In this document: positions 63,731-64,000 of the stretch, one piece after another
Layout: every line of letters begins with the position of its first letter
How positions within the stretch are numbered: position 1 is the stretch's first letter
The notes under the pieces: generated by a model
Seen by the model: only the letters and a program-made list of their open reading frames with translations
Told to the model about the DNA's origin: nothing
The model's database searches: none
Assembly (NCBI RefSeq): GCF_002024505.1
Contig: NZ_CP019402.1
Location: 2,852,001-2,916,000, forward strand
Direction: 5' to 3'
DNA: 64,000 nucleotides
From: Plantibacter flavus
GTDB lineage: Bacteria > Actinomycetota > Actinomycetes > Actinomycetales > Microbacteriaceae
Translations under genes and position numbers: made by a program

Positions 63731-64000
63731 ATGAACCTGGAGCAGCTGGAGGCGGTCGTCGCCGTCGTCGACTACGGCTCGTACGCCGCAGCGGCCGACG
63801 TCCTCCGCATCTCGCAGCCGTCGCTCACCAGACGCATCCAACGCTGCGAGACGGACCTCGGGCTCGCGCTCTTCACCCGGGTGGGTCGGCGCATGCAGGT
63901 CACCGATGCCGGCCGGTCCGTGCTCGGTCCGGCGAGACGGATGCTCCAGGAGGCGAAAGGGCTCCGCGCGCTCGCCGACGCGCAGCAGGCGCTCACCGCC
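63731..64000 (+). CDS. LysR-family transcriptional regulator, cut by the window end
   Basis: The first 90 codons are present and the frame is open at the edge. MNLEQLEAVVAVVDYGSYAAAADVLRISQPSLTRRIQRCE is a clear LysR winged HTH, followed by the linker helix (LFTRVGRRMQVTDAGRSVL; quoted in part). The effector domain is missing from the window, so no target can be proposed. A 10-bp palindrome GATCCGGATC lies just upstream (63714-63723). Confidence 0.87.
   Translation, partial: MNLEQLEAVVAVVDYGSYAAAADVLRISQPSLTRRIQRCETDLGLALFTRVGRRMQVTDAGRSVLGPARRMLQEAKGLRALADAQQALTA

Overview
This window comes from a high-GC Gram-positive chromosome. Gene content and order (ribD-ribE-ribBA-ribH behind an FMN riboswitch, sdhCDAB, a BMP-type nucleoside importer with pyrimidine and purine salvage genes, DUF4192, a RamB-like regulator beside pckG) and many genes with an actinobacterial -10 hexamer 6-9 nt before the start codon point to an actinobacterium, most likely of the family Microbacteriaceae. 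The genus cannot be fixed from sequence reading alone. No rRNA, tRNA, CRISPR array, prophage or classical insertion sequence was seen.

Layout. 1-2601: LuxR-type two-component operon (response regulator, histidine kinase, second membrane sensor cut by the window edge). 2682-8251: 23S-type RNA methyltransferase, Maf pyrophosphatase, acyl-CoA carboxylase alpha chain, and a regulator with two tandem LuxR HTH domains. 8290-21577: quinone reductase LpdA, then a nucleoside block in which purine nucleoside phosphorylase and a sugar-phosphate mutase (+) converge on a long minus-strand run: BMP lipoprotein, ABC ATPase, two permeases, cytidine deaminase, thymidine phosphorylase, adenosine deaminase and an orphan PTS IIA-IIB pair. 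Together these import nucleosides, deaminate and phosphorolyse them and send the pentose phosphate to central metabolism. 21822-26506: antibiotic-resistance-type ABC-F protein with a long leader, a secreted Pro/Thr-rich protein, a conserved hypothetical and mannose-1-phosphate guanylyltransferase. 26614-36443: CorA, succinate dehydrogenase, PTS enzyme I, YihY, exonuclease III, TrpS. 37853-43226: glycerol utilisation (glpK, glpF, glpD and a SorC-type regulator). 43300-47185: riboflavin operon. 47388-64000: MHS transporter, ABC exporter, PEP carboxykinase with divergent RamB-like regulator, DUF4192, a TPP enzyme, alpha/beta hydrolase, MMPL exporter, nicotinamidase, GH114 lipoprotein, LysR fragment.

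The most interesting signal is a pair of look-alike cassettes, 36458-37768 and 50841-52043. Each carries one gene for a protein with an AbiEi-like N-terminus and a DUF559/Vsr-like PD-(D/E)XK nuclease domain, sits between two convergent housekeeping genes, and is bracketed on both sides by inverted repeats. The repeat sequence is specific to the cassette: AACTCCTGC/GCAGGAGTT around the first, TTCGCCC/GGGCGAA around the second. In both, the 3' repeat runs into the end of the nuclease gene. The arrangement resembles REP sequences with their RAYT transposases, but with a nuclease-fold protein. A possible solo copy of the second family lies at 24854-24887.
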